Shown: in pieces, positions 1 to 7,860 of the stretch
How the letters are laid out: each line of letters begins with the position of its first letter
How positions within the stretch are numbered: position 1 is the first letter of the stretch
From: JBCDBH01 sp039184055
GTDB taxonomy: Bacteria; Acidobacteriota; Thermoanaerobaculia; Multivoradales; J023
Length of the DNA: 38,427 bases
Direction: 5' to 3'
NCBI GenBank assembly: GCA_039184055.1
Contig: JBCDBH010000007.1
Location: 1 to 38,427 of the forward strand
Program-made: the position numbers and the translations under genes
The notes under the pieces: generated by a model
Database searches by the model: none
The model's input: only the letters and a program-made list of their open reading frames with translations
Told to the model about the DNA's origin: nothing

Positions 1-1419
1 CACTTGATCCATCGCCACGAGCCCGAGGCGATCGAGACCAAGATCGATTTCCTCCTCCAGCTCGCCGACGGTCTGGGCTACGCCCACGCCCAGGGCGTGA
101 TCCATCGCGACATCAAGCCGGGCAATATCCGCGTGCTCGATGATGGCCGGCTGAAGATCATGGATTTCGGTACCGCCAAGCTCACCCACGTCGAGCACCG
201 GCTCACCCAAACCGGGATGACCCTCGGGACCGTCGCCTACCTGCCCCCCGAACGGCTTCAAGGTCTGCCGACCAGCATCAACGCCGACATTTTCTCGCTC
301 GGCGTGACCGCCTACGAGATGATCGCCTTTCGGCGCCCCTTCACCGGCAAGAACCTGCCCGAGCTGATCGACAGCGTGCTCACCCGTGACCCGGTGCGAC
401 TCGATCGCGTGGCGCCGCATTGCCCACCCCGCTTGGCCGACATCGTGCACAAATGCATGCTCAAGGATCCGACTCACCGCTATCCGGCCTGCGCCACGGT
501 GATCGCCGATCTCGAGGGCTTTCTCGAAGAGCACACCGCGATCCATCATCTCGATCGCAAACGCACCGACAACATCTCGGTGGCGGCGCAGGTCGCGCTC
601 CAACGTTCGGGTCTGCTCGATCGCGCCCGGCAATTGGTCGCCGACGGCAAACCCGAGCGTGCCGAGATTCTGCTCGACGAGGTGCTCGAGATCGAGCCCA
701 ACAACGAGCAGGCTCAGCGGCTGCTCGCCCGCTGTCGTCAGCTGACCACGCCGACCCAGACGTTCGCCGCGACACCCCCGCCACCGCCCGACAGCCCGAT
801 CACGACCACGCCGTCCGGCGGGACGCCGGCCACGGGGTTGACGACCGACGCGCCGAGCGAGACCGATGCGCAACGTCGCGAGCGTAAGATCAACGAGGCG
901 GTCGGCACGGTCGAGCGCTACATTCACAACCGTCAGCTGGTCGAGGCGGCCGGAGCGTTGGCCTTCGCGGCGCGCTTGTTCGGGACCTTCGACGAGGTCG
1001 GCCCGTTGCGCGCCCAGATCGGTGGCATGCTGCGCGCCGAGGCGGGTGAGATGCGTCGCCGTGGTCATCGTATGGCCGAGCACACCGGTCGCGTCATGAA
1101 GGCGCTGCGGGTACGCAACCAGCTGCCGATCGAGCTTGCCGAGCATTTTGTCGAGCTCAGCGAGAGCATCGAGCCCGAGCACGATCTGTGTCGTCGTCTG
1201 CTCGCCAAGGTACGTAACGAGCAGAGCGCGCCCAGCACCGACGCGAGCGCCGACAAACGTGCCGAAGCGGTGGCCAGCATCGAGCGCCTGCTCGCTGACG
1301 GCAAGCCACAGATGGCCGAACGGGCTCTCGAATTCGCCGTGCGTCTCTTCGGATCCTTCGATCAGGTGCCGAGGCTCCAACAGCGCATCGCCCGCGCCCG
1401 GCAACAGTCGGACACCTGA
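1..1419 (+). CDS. Serine/threonine protein kinase, 5'-truncated, with C-terminal repeat region
   Basis: This is a Hanks-type Ser/Thr kinase whose N-lobe lies left of the window; 472 residues are visible. The catalytic loop HRDIKPGN starts at visible residue 35 and the DFG motif is at 55-57. A PPERLQG segment stands where the APE motif normally sits. After the kinase lobe (to about residue 180) comes a soluble tail. One stretch resembles a TPR helix pair, and a module containing RLFG(T/S)FD occurs twice (about residues 298-345 and 421-468), so the tail holds an internal duplication. No membrane segment is visible, unlike the next kinase. The stop overlaps the start of the downstream kinase by one base (TGATG), so the two are probably co-translated. 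The family phosphorylates proteins using ATP; the substrate is unknown. Confident on family. Confidence 0.9.
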   Translation, partial: HLIHRHEPEAIETKIDFLLQLADGLGYAHAQGVIHRDIKPGNIRVLDDGRLKIMDFGTAKLTHVEHRLTQTGMTLGTVAYLPPERLQGLPTSINADIFSLGVTAYEMIAFRRPFTGKNLPELIDSVLTRDPVRLDRVAPHCPPRLADIVHKCMLKDPTHRYPACATVIADLEGFLEEHTAIHHLDRKRTDNISVAAQVALQRSGLLDRARQLVADGKPERAEILLDEVLEIEPNNEQAQRLLARCRQLTTPTQTFAATPPPPPDSPITTTPSGGTPATGLTTDAPSETDAQRRERKINEAVGTVERYIHNRQLVEAAGALAFAARLFGTFDEVGPLRAQIGGMLRAEAGEMRRRGHRMAEHTGRVMKALRVRNQLPIELAEHFVELSESIEPEHDLCRRLLAKVRNEQSAPSTDASADKRAEAVASIERLLADGKPQMAERALEFAVRLFGSFDQVPRLQQRIARARQQSDT

Positions 1420-3254
1420 TGATGGATCGGATCGCCAAATACGAGATCCTGGAAAAGATCGGCGCGGGCGGTTTCGGCACCGTTTACCGCGCTCGTGATC
1501 CCTTGATTAAACGACGCGTGGCGATCAAAACCTGCGCGGTCGACGACGAGATCATCCGCAGTCGGTTCTTTCAAGAAGCCGAGATCGCCGGCAACCTGCA
1601 CCACCGCAACATCGTCACCGTCTTCGACTTCGGCGTCCACGAGGGCATGCCGTACCTGGTCCAGGAAGAGCTCAGCGGTGAGGATCTCGACCACAAGATC
1701 GAGCGACGCGACTACATCCCCTTCGCCGAGAAGCTGCTCATTCTGCTGCAGGTGGCACGGGGTCTGGCGCACGCCCACTCGCAGGGGGTGATCCACCGCG
1801 ACATCAAGCCGGCGAATGTGCGCGTGCTCGAAGACGGCACCGTCAAGCTGATGGATTTCGGCATCGCGCGTTTGGCGCAACAGGATCACGGCGTCACCAA
1901 GACCGGCACCACGGTCGGCACCGCCGCCTATTTGGCCCCGGAACAGATTCAAGGCGCCAAGGCCAGCCTGCGTACCGATGTGTTCGCGTTCGGCGCGCTC
2001 GCCTATGAGCTGATCACCTATGAACGACCGTTCGAAGGTGAAGAAATCTCGGCGGTGCTCTACCAGATCCTGCACCGCCAGCCCGAACCGGTCCTGACCC
2101 TGGCGCCATCGTGCCCCAAACCCATGGCGGAGTTCATCGACCGCTGTCTGGCCAAGACTCCGGAGCATCGCTATCCGGATGCCGGCGCGATCACCAAAGC
2201 GCTCGAGCTGCTGCAAGAACGGCAGCGCGTGGCGCGAGAATCGTCGGTGGTGACCGCGGTGATTCCGACCTCGAGCGGTCAGATCCGACGCGACGAGCAC
2301 GGGGTCGGTGAAGTCGAGCTCGCCCCTCCGCCACGACTCGGTGAGACCCGCCCGCCCAGCGCCGATCTCGCCGGTCGATCGATGGCCGCCAAGAGCCGAT
2401 CGTCATCACGACTGCTGGTGGTGCTCCTGGCCCTGATTCTCATCGGTGGCGCGGGGTACTGGTGGTGGCAGCAGAACGGCGGCCAGCCGCTCTTTCCTCC
2501 CGCTCCCGACGACCAAGAGACGCTCGCCGCGAGCGCTCCGGAATCGAGCGCAAATGGGATCGACGCCAACCAGGAGTCCGCTGCCGGCGATCTGGCGGCG
2601 GCCGGCGAACCAGCGGCGGGCGAACCAGCGTCAACGGCTGAAGTCGACGCGACGCCAGCGGTAAACGCCGAGGCTGCGACCGTCGAATCGACGCCTGACA
2701 CCCCCGAGGTCGAGCCGTCACCGCCGCTACCGCCTCCTCCACCCCCGCCGCCACCTCCGCCTCCGGGTTCGATCACCGTTGCCGCCGCCTGGACACCCGA
2801 TCTCACCGTGCAGCTCGGCGGCGGAGCCAAGCTCGCGCTCGACCGTCAGCGGGTGTTTGCCAAGCTTGCTCCCGGGCGCTATACCCTCACGTTTTCGCTG
2901 TGGCTCTCGAATACCGGCTACCGCGACAGCGTGAGCCGTCGTGTCGACTTGGCGGGCGGCCAGGATCTGCGTATCGAGGCCCCGATCGGTCGACCCGCCG
3001 CGCTCACCGTGACCGCCAAGATCGGTCGCGCCCAGGGCACGGTGACCCTCGACGACGAACCGCTGGGATCGAGCCCTATGAGACGGATGCTGATGAAGGC
3101 CGGTACCTATACGGTCGAAATCCGCCCGTTGTCGGGTGACGCCGAACCGCTCCTCACCACGGTCGAGCTCGTCGCCTCGAACGAATCCATCCTCAGCTTC
3201 GATCTCGAAACGGGTCAGGCATCGGTCGCCACCCGCCCGCTCGTGCTCGATTGA
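1419..3254 (+). CDS. Transmembrane Ser/Thr protein kinase with PEGA-like extracytoplasmic domain
   Basis: The 611-residue protein is a complete Hanks-type kinase. It has a glycine loop GAGGFGTVY (residues 15-23), ATP-binding Lys37, HRD at 126-128 and DFG at 146-148. One hydrophobic segment near residues 329-349 should anchor it, with the kinase inside. Outside follow an Ala/Glu/Pro linker containing repeated PAAGE units, a run of about 13 prolines, and a beta-rich C-terminal region resembling PEGA domains (about 450-611). The architecture suggests a sensor of envelope state, but that is inference. The start is ATG at 1419, overlapping the preceding kinase stop; a second ATG follows at once, so either could be used. 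The pair probably forms a small signalling operon with the TPR-PDZ gene 60 bp downstream. Confidence 0.92.
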   Translation: MMDRIAKYEILEKIGAGGFGTVYRARDPLIKRRVAIKTCAVDDEIIRSRFFQEAEIAGNLHHRNIVTVFDFGVHEGMPYLVQEELSGEDLDHKIERRDYIPFAEKLLILLQVARGLAHAHSQGVIHRDIKPANVRVLEDGTVKLMDFGIARLAQQDHGVTKTGTTVGTAAYLAPEQIQGAKASLRTDVFAFGALAYELITYERPFEGEEISAVLYQILHRQPEPVLTLAPSCPKPMAEFIDRCLAKTPEHRYPDAGAITKALELLQERQRVARESSVVTAVIPTSSGQIRRDEHGVGEVELAPPPRLGETRPPSADLAGRSMAAKSRSSSRLLVVLLALILIGGAGYWWWQQNGGQPLFPPAPDDQETLAASAPESSANGIDANQESAAGDLAAAGEPAAGEPASTAEVDATPAVNAEAATVESTPDTPEVEPSPPLPPPPPPPPPPPPGSITVAAAWTPDLTVQLGGGAKLALDRQRVFAKLAPGRYTLTFSLWLSNTGYRDSVSRRVDLAGGQDLRIEAPIGRPAALTVTAKIGRAQGTVTLDDEPLGSSPMRRMLMKAGTYTVEIRPLSGDAEPLLTTVELVASNESILSFDLETGQASVATRPLVLD

Positions 3255-3314
3255 GCTCCGTCCTCGATCGAGTCACGTCATGCCGCCTCGTCATGCTGCG
3301 GTAGACTCGGCGCA

Positions 3315-5042
3315 ATGGCCAGATCGCATGTCGTCTCTCTATCCGCTCTTCTCGTCATGCTCGCCACCGTCCCCGTGGCGGCGCAAGCGCCCGCTCCTCA
3401 GCCGACTTCGTTCGAGGCACGCGCCGAGCAGGCTTTCGAACGCGGCGATCTGACCGCGGCGATCTATCTCTATCGTCAAGCCGCCAGCGAAGCCGAGGGC
3501 GGTGAACGACACCGGCTCTTGGTCAACGCGGCCTGGCTCGAACATCTCGACGGTCGCGATCAAGCCGCCGCCGAGACCCTGGTCGAAGCGCTCACCGAGA
3601 ACCCCACTCTCGCCTTCCGCACCGAGCTCTACAGCGACGACTTCCGCAGAATCTTTCGCATCGCCCAGGAGCACGCCGTCAAGGTACGCCAAGCTCGTCT
3701 GGATCGCTGGATCTACGACGCCACCGTGGCTTTGCGCGCCGGCGATCTCGCCACGGCGCGTCAGCTGCTCGACCAAGCGCTCGCTGAGCAAGGAGATTCG
3801 GGTCCAGCTCTCTACAACCTGGCGCTGGTCGACCTCTACGAAAAAGACTACGACCGTGCCACGGCTGGCTTCGAGCGCGTCCTGGCGCTGGCGAGCGCCG
3901 AGAACACCCCGATCGACGCCGGCACACGCGCGCTCGCGCTCACCAACCTCGGCTTTCTCCACAACCATCGACGCAACTATCGTGAAGCCATCGATGTGCT
4001 CGAACAGGCGATCACGATCGATGCCGACATCGTCTCGACGTGGACCAATCTCGGTATCGCCCGACGCCGGCTCGGTCTGAGCACCGAAGCCGCGGCGGCG
4101 TTTCGACGCGCCTACGAGATGGCACCCGAGGATCCGAGCGCGATCAACAATCTCGCCCTGGCGTATATCGATGATCAGGAGTGGATCTCGGCGGTCGGCC
4201 TGCTCGCCGAGGCGATCGACGCGCACCCGGACAACTCGAGCCTACGTCTCAATCTCGGCTTGGCCCAGCTGGGGATGGGCAACGACGATGGCGCGGCCCA
4301 ATCGTTCGAAGAAGCGATCCGCAACGACCCGACCAACGACAGCGGCTACGCCGTCGCGGCCGCTCTCCATCTGGCGCGTTTCCATCGCGAACGTGGCCAA
4401 TGGAACGCCGTGGCCGATCAAGCGCAACGCGCGATCACCTGGCAGCCGGACAATCCCGACGGCTGGAACTATCGCGGCCTGGCGCAAAAAGGACTCGGCC
4501 AGCTCGACGAGGCGCGCGCCAGTCTCGAAAAAGCCAAACAGCTCGACCCGACCCGTGCCTCGATCCACAACAACCTGGCGGCGGTGCTGATCGAGCTCGG
4601 AGAATGGGACGCGGCCGAGGCCGAGCTCGAGCGTGCGCTGGCCATGGATGCCAATCTCGCCGACGCCCAGGCCAATCTCGCGGCGTTGCGTCGGGCTCGT
4701 GCCGGTGGCGCCACGCCCCGTCCACGAACCTCGGGCGCGCCACCACCCCGCACCGCACCGGCACGGACCACGACCAGCCGCTCGCTCGGGCTACGCTACG
4801 CCGACGTCGACTATCGTGACCTCGGTCTCAGTGGCGTAATGGTGGCGGGCGTCGTCGCCGGTAGCCTCGCGGCCCGCGCCGACATTCGCCCGGACGATTT
4901 GCTGCTGCGGGTCGATGGCCATGCGATCACCGACGCCGCCATGCTCGAAGCACACATCGATTCACGTGTCGCGGGAGCGCAGGTACGGGTCGACCTGTTG
5001 CGACGCAACGTTCCGCAATCCGTCGTCATTCAGATTCCCTAG
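3315..5042 (+). CDS. Secreted TPR-repeat protein with C-terminal PDZ domain
   Basis: The 575-residue protein starts with a typical signal peptide: MARSH, a hydrophobic core, then a cut expected after VAAQA. The body (about 30-460) is a series of tetratricopeptide repeats; motifs such as ALTNLGFLH, AINNLALAY and SIHNNLAAVL mark successive helices. A Pro/Arg/Thr-rich linker leads to a PDZ domain (about 489-575) with an LAARADIRPDDLLLRVDG core. No protease catalytic domain is attached, so it is more likely a scaffold or assembly factor than an enzyme. It lies 60 bp after the membrane kinase and is probably in the same operon. I see no strong Shine-Dalgarno before the ATG. Its TAG stop is contained in the left end of the long hairpin element that follows. 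Confidence 0.85.
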   Translation: MARSHVVSLSALLVMLATVPVAAQAPAPQPTSFEARAEQAFERGDLTAAIYLYRQAASEAEGGERHRLLVNAAWLEHLDGRDQAAAETLVEALTENPTLAFRTELYSDDFRRIFRIAQEHAVKVRQARLDRWIYDATVALRAGDLATARQLLDQALAEQGDSGPALYNLALVDLYEKDYDRATAGFERVLALASAENTPIDAGTRALALTNLGFLHNHRRNYREAIDVLEQAITIDADIVSTWTNLGIARRRLGLSTEAAAAFRRAYEMAPEDPSAINNLALAYIDDQEWISAVGLLAEAIDAHPDNSSLRLNLGLAQLGMGNDDGAAQSFEEAIRNDPTNDSGYAVAAALHLARFHRERGQWNAVADQAQRAITWQPDNPDGWNYRGLAQKGLGQLDEARASLEKAKQLDPTRASIHNNLAAVLIELGEWDAAEAELERALAMDANLADAQANLAALRRARAGGATPRPRTSGAPPPRTAPARTTTSRSLGLRYADVDYRDLGLSGVMVAGVVAGSLAARADIRPDDLLLRVDGHAITDAAMLEAHIDSRVAGAQVRVDLLRRNVPQSVVIQIP

Positions 5043-5199
5043 TGCCCTGTGCGCAAATTTCGCTTCGCCTTCTCGCGCCCTTCGCTCTCTGGCGTCGTTT
5101 CTCCTCCTCGGAATACGTCGAGTATTCCTCGTCGTCACGCCTAGCCAGAAAACGAAAATCACGAGAATGCCAAAGCGGACTTTCCGCACAGGGCACTAG
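5039..5199. repeat. 161-bp imperfect palindrome (MITE/REP-like hairpin element)
   Basis: The ends are perfect 15-bp inverted repeats: CTAGTGCCCTGTGCG at 5039-5053 and its complement at 5185-5199. The centre is a second perfect stem, GGAATAC (5110-5116) and GTATTCC (5122-5128), and both stems share the same centre at 5119. The arms between remain partly complementary with small shifts, for example TTCTCG and TCTGGC blocks. The structure could fold as one hairpin about 80 bp deep. It begins inside the stop codon of the TPR-PDZ gene. No transposase is present, so a non-autonomous mobile element or a transcript-stabilising hairpin are the main options. I found no second copy in this window. Confidence 0.75.
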
Positions 5200-5250
5200 C
5201 CTCGTCGTCGCTCTTTTGTAGAAAAATCGATCTCGCGTCCGTCTCTAGGA

Positions 5251-5268
5251 ATGGTGCTGCACCACCAT
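5251..5268 (+). promoter_or_regulatory. Small inverted repeat just upstream of a strong RBS
   Basis: ATGGTG (5251-5256) pairs with CACCAT (5263-5268). Within it GGTGC-T-GCACC also forms an odd-centred palindrome. It ends five bases before the Shine-Dalgarno of the small gene, so it could be an operator or a leader hairpin. Function is inferred from position only. Confidence 0.3.
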
Positions 5269-5287
5269 TACCAAAGGAGACTGGAAC

Positions 5288-5542
5288 ATGGCGACGTACA
5301 CTTTCGAAGACATCGATCGACACATTGACGCTCTCGAGCTAACCAGCGTCGAGAGTCATTCCTTCACGACCGAAGCGATCGAAGCGAATCCCCTCGGCGT
5401 CTTGAAGGAGATCTGCAAGGTCTATCGCGCCATCCAACCGATTCTCGACATCCTCCGAAACCTACCGCTCATTCCCGAGAAATGGCGAAACGTCATCGGG
5501 ATCTTCATCACGCTCATGGATAACATCTGCCCCGAAGGCTGA
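5288..5542 (+). CDS. Small hypothetical protein, 84 aa
   Basis: I do not recognise a named family. The ATG is preceded by AAAGGAG (5273-5279) with an 8-nt spacer, the best ribosome site on this strand of the window, so the frame is probably expressed. The protein has an acidic N-terminal half and a C-terminal half rich in Ile, Leu and Pro. That half carries two cysteines, in EICKVY and near the end in NICPEG, and two hydrophobic amphipathic-looking stretches around residues 48-80. There is no signal peptide and no Gly-Gly leader site. The gene stands alone between the 161-bp hairpin and a terminator-like stem, so it is probably a single-gene transcript. A small secreted or regulatory protein is possible; nothing shows which. 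Confidence 0.65.
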   Translation: MATYTFEDIDRHIDALELTSVESHSFTTEAIEANPLGVLKEICKVYRAIQPILDILRNLPLIPEKWRNVIGIFITLMDNICPEG

Positions 5543-5555
5543 TCGCCGGACACGT

Positions 5556-5602
5556 GCTCGCTCGGCGGCTCACGCAGCACGGCGTCGAGCGAGCTACGTT
5601 TT
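5556..5602 (+). terminator. Putative rho-independent terminator after the 84-aa gene
   Basis: GCTCGCTCG (5556-5564) pairs perfectly with CGAGCGAGC (5586-5594) across a 21-nt loop and is followed by TACGTTTT. The loop is long and the T tract short, so this is plausible rather than certain. It sits between convergent genes. Confidence 0.45.
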
Positions 5603-5622
5603 CAGGTTTGGACGCGGTTCAA

Positions 5623-6843
5623 TCAATGCCCGGTGAGCGCCTGATCGTAGGCGGCTCGATAGCGTCGTCCGACCGCGTCCCAGGTCAGCTCGGCTTCGGC
5701 GCGTCGACGTCCTGCCTGTCCCATCTCCCTCGCCCGCTCGGGATTGCCAGCCAGCTCGTCGAGAGCGTCGGTCAAGCCCGCGACGTCGCCTTCTTCGATC
5801 AGGCGGCCGGTCGTACCCTCTTCGACGGCCAGAGGGATCCCCGAGATGCGGCTGGCGACGACCGGTAGACCGCTCGCCATGCCTTCGAGAATGACATTCG
5901 GTAGACCGTCGACGTTGCCCTTCGGATCGTGCACCGCTGGCAAGACGAAGATGTCGGCGGCGCGGTAGAGATCCGGCAGGGTGTCACGCAGGACGCGGCC
6001 GGGGAAATGCACGCGGTTGCCCCATGGAGCCGCCCGCTGGCGGAACTCGTTGAGCCGATCTCCCGCGCCGGCGAGCACGATGTGGAGCTCGGGGCTGCGA
6101 ACCATGAGCTGAGGCAGAGCGTCGAGCAGAACCTGATAGCCCTTTTTGGTGGCCATCCTGCCCACCGAGACGGCGAGCGGCGCATCGTCGGGAATGCCCA
6201 GCTTCTTTCTCCATTCGGCTCGTCGAGCTGGATCGGGATGAAATTGCTCGACGTCGACCCCGTAGGGAATGACATGGGCGTACGCGGTGTCGAATCCTAG
6301 CGCGCACACCCGCTCGACCAATTCGGGCGAGCAGCCGGTCAACACGCTGGTACGACGCAGGGCGGCCGCCACAGCGCGACGGACCCCAGCGCGTTCGGCC
6401 AGAAAGACATCGCTGCCGTGCAGCCCCACCGCGAGCGGTGCGTGACGCGCCACGGCGGCGGCGATCACGCCGTTGGGCACGACCCAATGGGCGTGCACCA
6501 GGTCGACCTGGTTGTGTGCCAAGAACTTGCGTACCGCACGCAGCATACCGACGGCATAGAGCGGCGCGCTGATGATCGCGCCACCCTTCAGGGTCTCGTC
6601 ACGATCCAGGCTGCGGCTGTAGCCCACCAGCTCGAGCGGGGTCGGCGCATAGCGAAAGCTACGCACCGCCACGCCATCGTCGTCCCAGCTAGCGGGAACG
6701 TCCTCGGCATGAGGCGTCAACACGCTGACCCGATCGCCACCGCGCACCAACGCACGCGCCAGATCGCGAATAAAGGGTCCGGAGGTGTCGCCGTCGTAGC
6801 GTGGGTAGGTCTGAGTCAGAAAAAGGAAATGATGTGACGACAC
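5623..6843 (-). CDS. Glycosyltransferase family 4
   Basis: This 406-residue GT-B glycosyltransferase transfers a sugar from a nucleotide-sugar donor, probably during cell-envelope glycan assembly; donor and acceptor cannot be read from sequence. The N-terminal half shows LTQTYPRYDGDTSGPF and GLHGSDVF. The C-terminal half shows SVGRMATKKGY and the family's E-x7-E-type region, ending EGMASGLPVVAS, which contacts the donor. The start is GTG at 6843, only one base after the stop of the family 2 glycosyltransferase (6845), so the two are translated together. Length is normal for the family. No signal peptide or membrane span is seen; it probably works at the inner membrane face with its partner. 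Confidence 0.88.
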   Translation of the reverse strand: MSSHHFLFLTQTYPRYDGDTSGPFIRDLARALVRGGDRVSVLTPHAEDVPASWDDDGVAVRSFRYAPTPLELVGYSRSLDRDETLKGGAIISAPLYAVGMLRAVRKFLAHNQVDLVHAHWVVPNGVIAAAVARHAPLAVGLHGSDVFLAERAGVRRAVAAALRRTSVLTGCSPELVERVCALGFDTAYAHVIPYGVDVEQFHPDPARRAEWRKKLGIPDDAPLAVSVGRMATKKGYQVLLDALPQLMVRSPELHIVLAGAGDRLNEFRQRAAPWGNRVHFPGRVLRDTLPDLYRAADIFVLPAVHDPKGNVDGLPNVILEGMASGLPVVASRISGIPLAVEEGTTGRLIEEGDVAGLTDALDELAGNPERAREMGQAGRRRAEAELTWDAVGRRYRAAYDQALTGH

Positions 6844-6844
6844 G

Positions 6845-7831
6845 CTACTCCAACAATTCTTCGACTGAATAACTGTCGCGTCGACGGAAGTTCTTGAAGG
6901 TGATCATCTCGCCCAGCAATCCGGTGGTGAGGATCTGGAAACCGAGCACGGTCAGCATCACCCCGAGCAAGAGCAACGGTCGATCGGACAACGATGCACC
7001 CAGAAACCAGGTCGCGGCGAGGTAGACGTTGATCCCCATGCCGAGACCGATCAGCATCAACCCGAAGACACCGAAAAGGTGCAGCGGGCGACGGGTGTAT
7101 TTGGTGATGAAGAGCACCGTGATCAGATCGAGCAGCCCCTTGTAGAGCCGATCGAGACCGTATTTGCTCCGCCCGTGACGACGAGGATCGTGGGTCACCA
7201 CGAGCTCGCCGATCCGAAACCCGCGGCGGCTCGCCAGTACCGGGATGTAGCGGTGCAGCTCACCGTAGATGGCGATCTGCTCGAGCACCTCGCGTCGGTA
7301 GACCTTGAAGCCGCAATTGAAGTCGTGCAGATCGACCTGTGCCATCCGCCGCGTCACATAGTTGAAGAGCTTCGACGGCCAGCGCTTTCCGGGTGGATCT
7401 TTGCGATCTCGTTTCCACCCCGAGACCAAATCGAGGTTCTCACCCTCGAGTTTCTCGAGCATCCGGGGAATCTCTTCGGGAACATCCTGCAGATCGCCGT
7501 CCATGGTGATGACGATCTGGCCTCGGCTGTATTCGATCCCGGCGGACAACGCCGCCGCTTTGCCAAAATTCCGCCGCAGCTTGACCAGCTTGATCCGCGG
7601 GTCGTCCTCGCGCACGGCGCGAATCTCATCGACGGTCCGATCGCGTGAGCCATCGTCGACAAAGATCAGCTCGAAGCTCCGATCGAGCTCGGCGAAGACT
7701 CGAGCCACCCGTTCGGCCAAGGGCCGCACCGTGGCTTCTTCGTCGAGAACCGGAACCAAGACCGTGATCTCGGGAGCCGGCGTCACGGCGACTGGCGATC
7801 GTGGCGCGGCTTCGATGGGTGCGGTCATCAC
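6845..7831 (-). CDS. Glycosyltransferase family 2 with two C-terminal membrane segments (polyprenyl-phosphate sugar transferase type)
   Basis: The 328-residue protein resembles dolichyl/undecaprenyl-phosphate glycosyltransferases (DPM1, ArnC and GtrB group). The N-terminal GT-A domain has VLVPVLDEEATVRPL, FVDDGSRDRT and a metal-binding DGDLQDVPEE motif. Two hydrophobic segments near the C-terminus (PLHLFGVFGLMLIGLGMGIN and a second about 20 residues on) anchor it in the inner membrane. The expected reaction is transfer of a sugar from a nucleotide sugar to a lipid phosphate carrier. The start is set by AGGAGG (complement of 7843-7848) ten bases before GTG at 7831; an ATG follows immediately. 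It comes 29 bp after the BTAD regulator and one base before the family 4 glycosyltransferase. Confidence 0.88.
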   Translation of the reverse strand: MMTAPIEAAPRSPVAVTPAPEITVLVPVLDEEATVRPLAERVARVFAELDRSFELIFVDDGSRDRTVDEIRAVREDDPRIKLVKLRRNFGKAAALSAGIEYSRGQIVITMDGDLQDVPEEIPRMLEKLEGENLDLVSGWKRDRKDPPGKRWPSKLFNYVTRRMAQVDLHDFNCGFKVYRREVLEQIAIYGELHRYIPVLASRRGFRIGELVVTHDPRRHGRSKYGLDRLYKGLLDLITVLFITKYTRRPLHLFGVFGLMLIGLGMGINVYLAATWFLGASLSDRPLLLLGVMLTVLGFQILTTGLLGEMITFKNFRRRDSYSVEELLE

Positions 7832-7860
7832 GACGTGAAGTACCTCCTAGTCATGGCTGG

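Noticed and set aside
1362..2300. A 312-codon open frame antisense to the second kinase
   Set aside because: The sense strand holds all kinase motifs; the antisense product is low in sequence logic and unrecognised.
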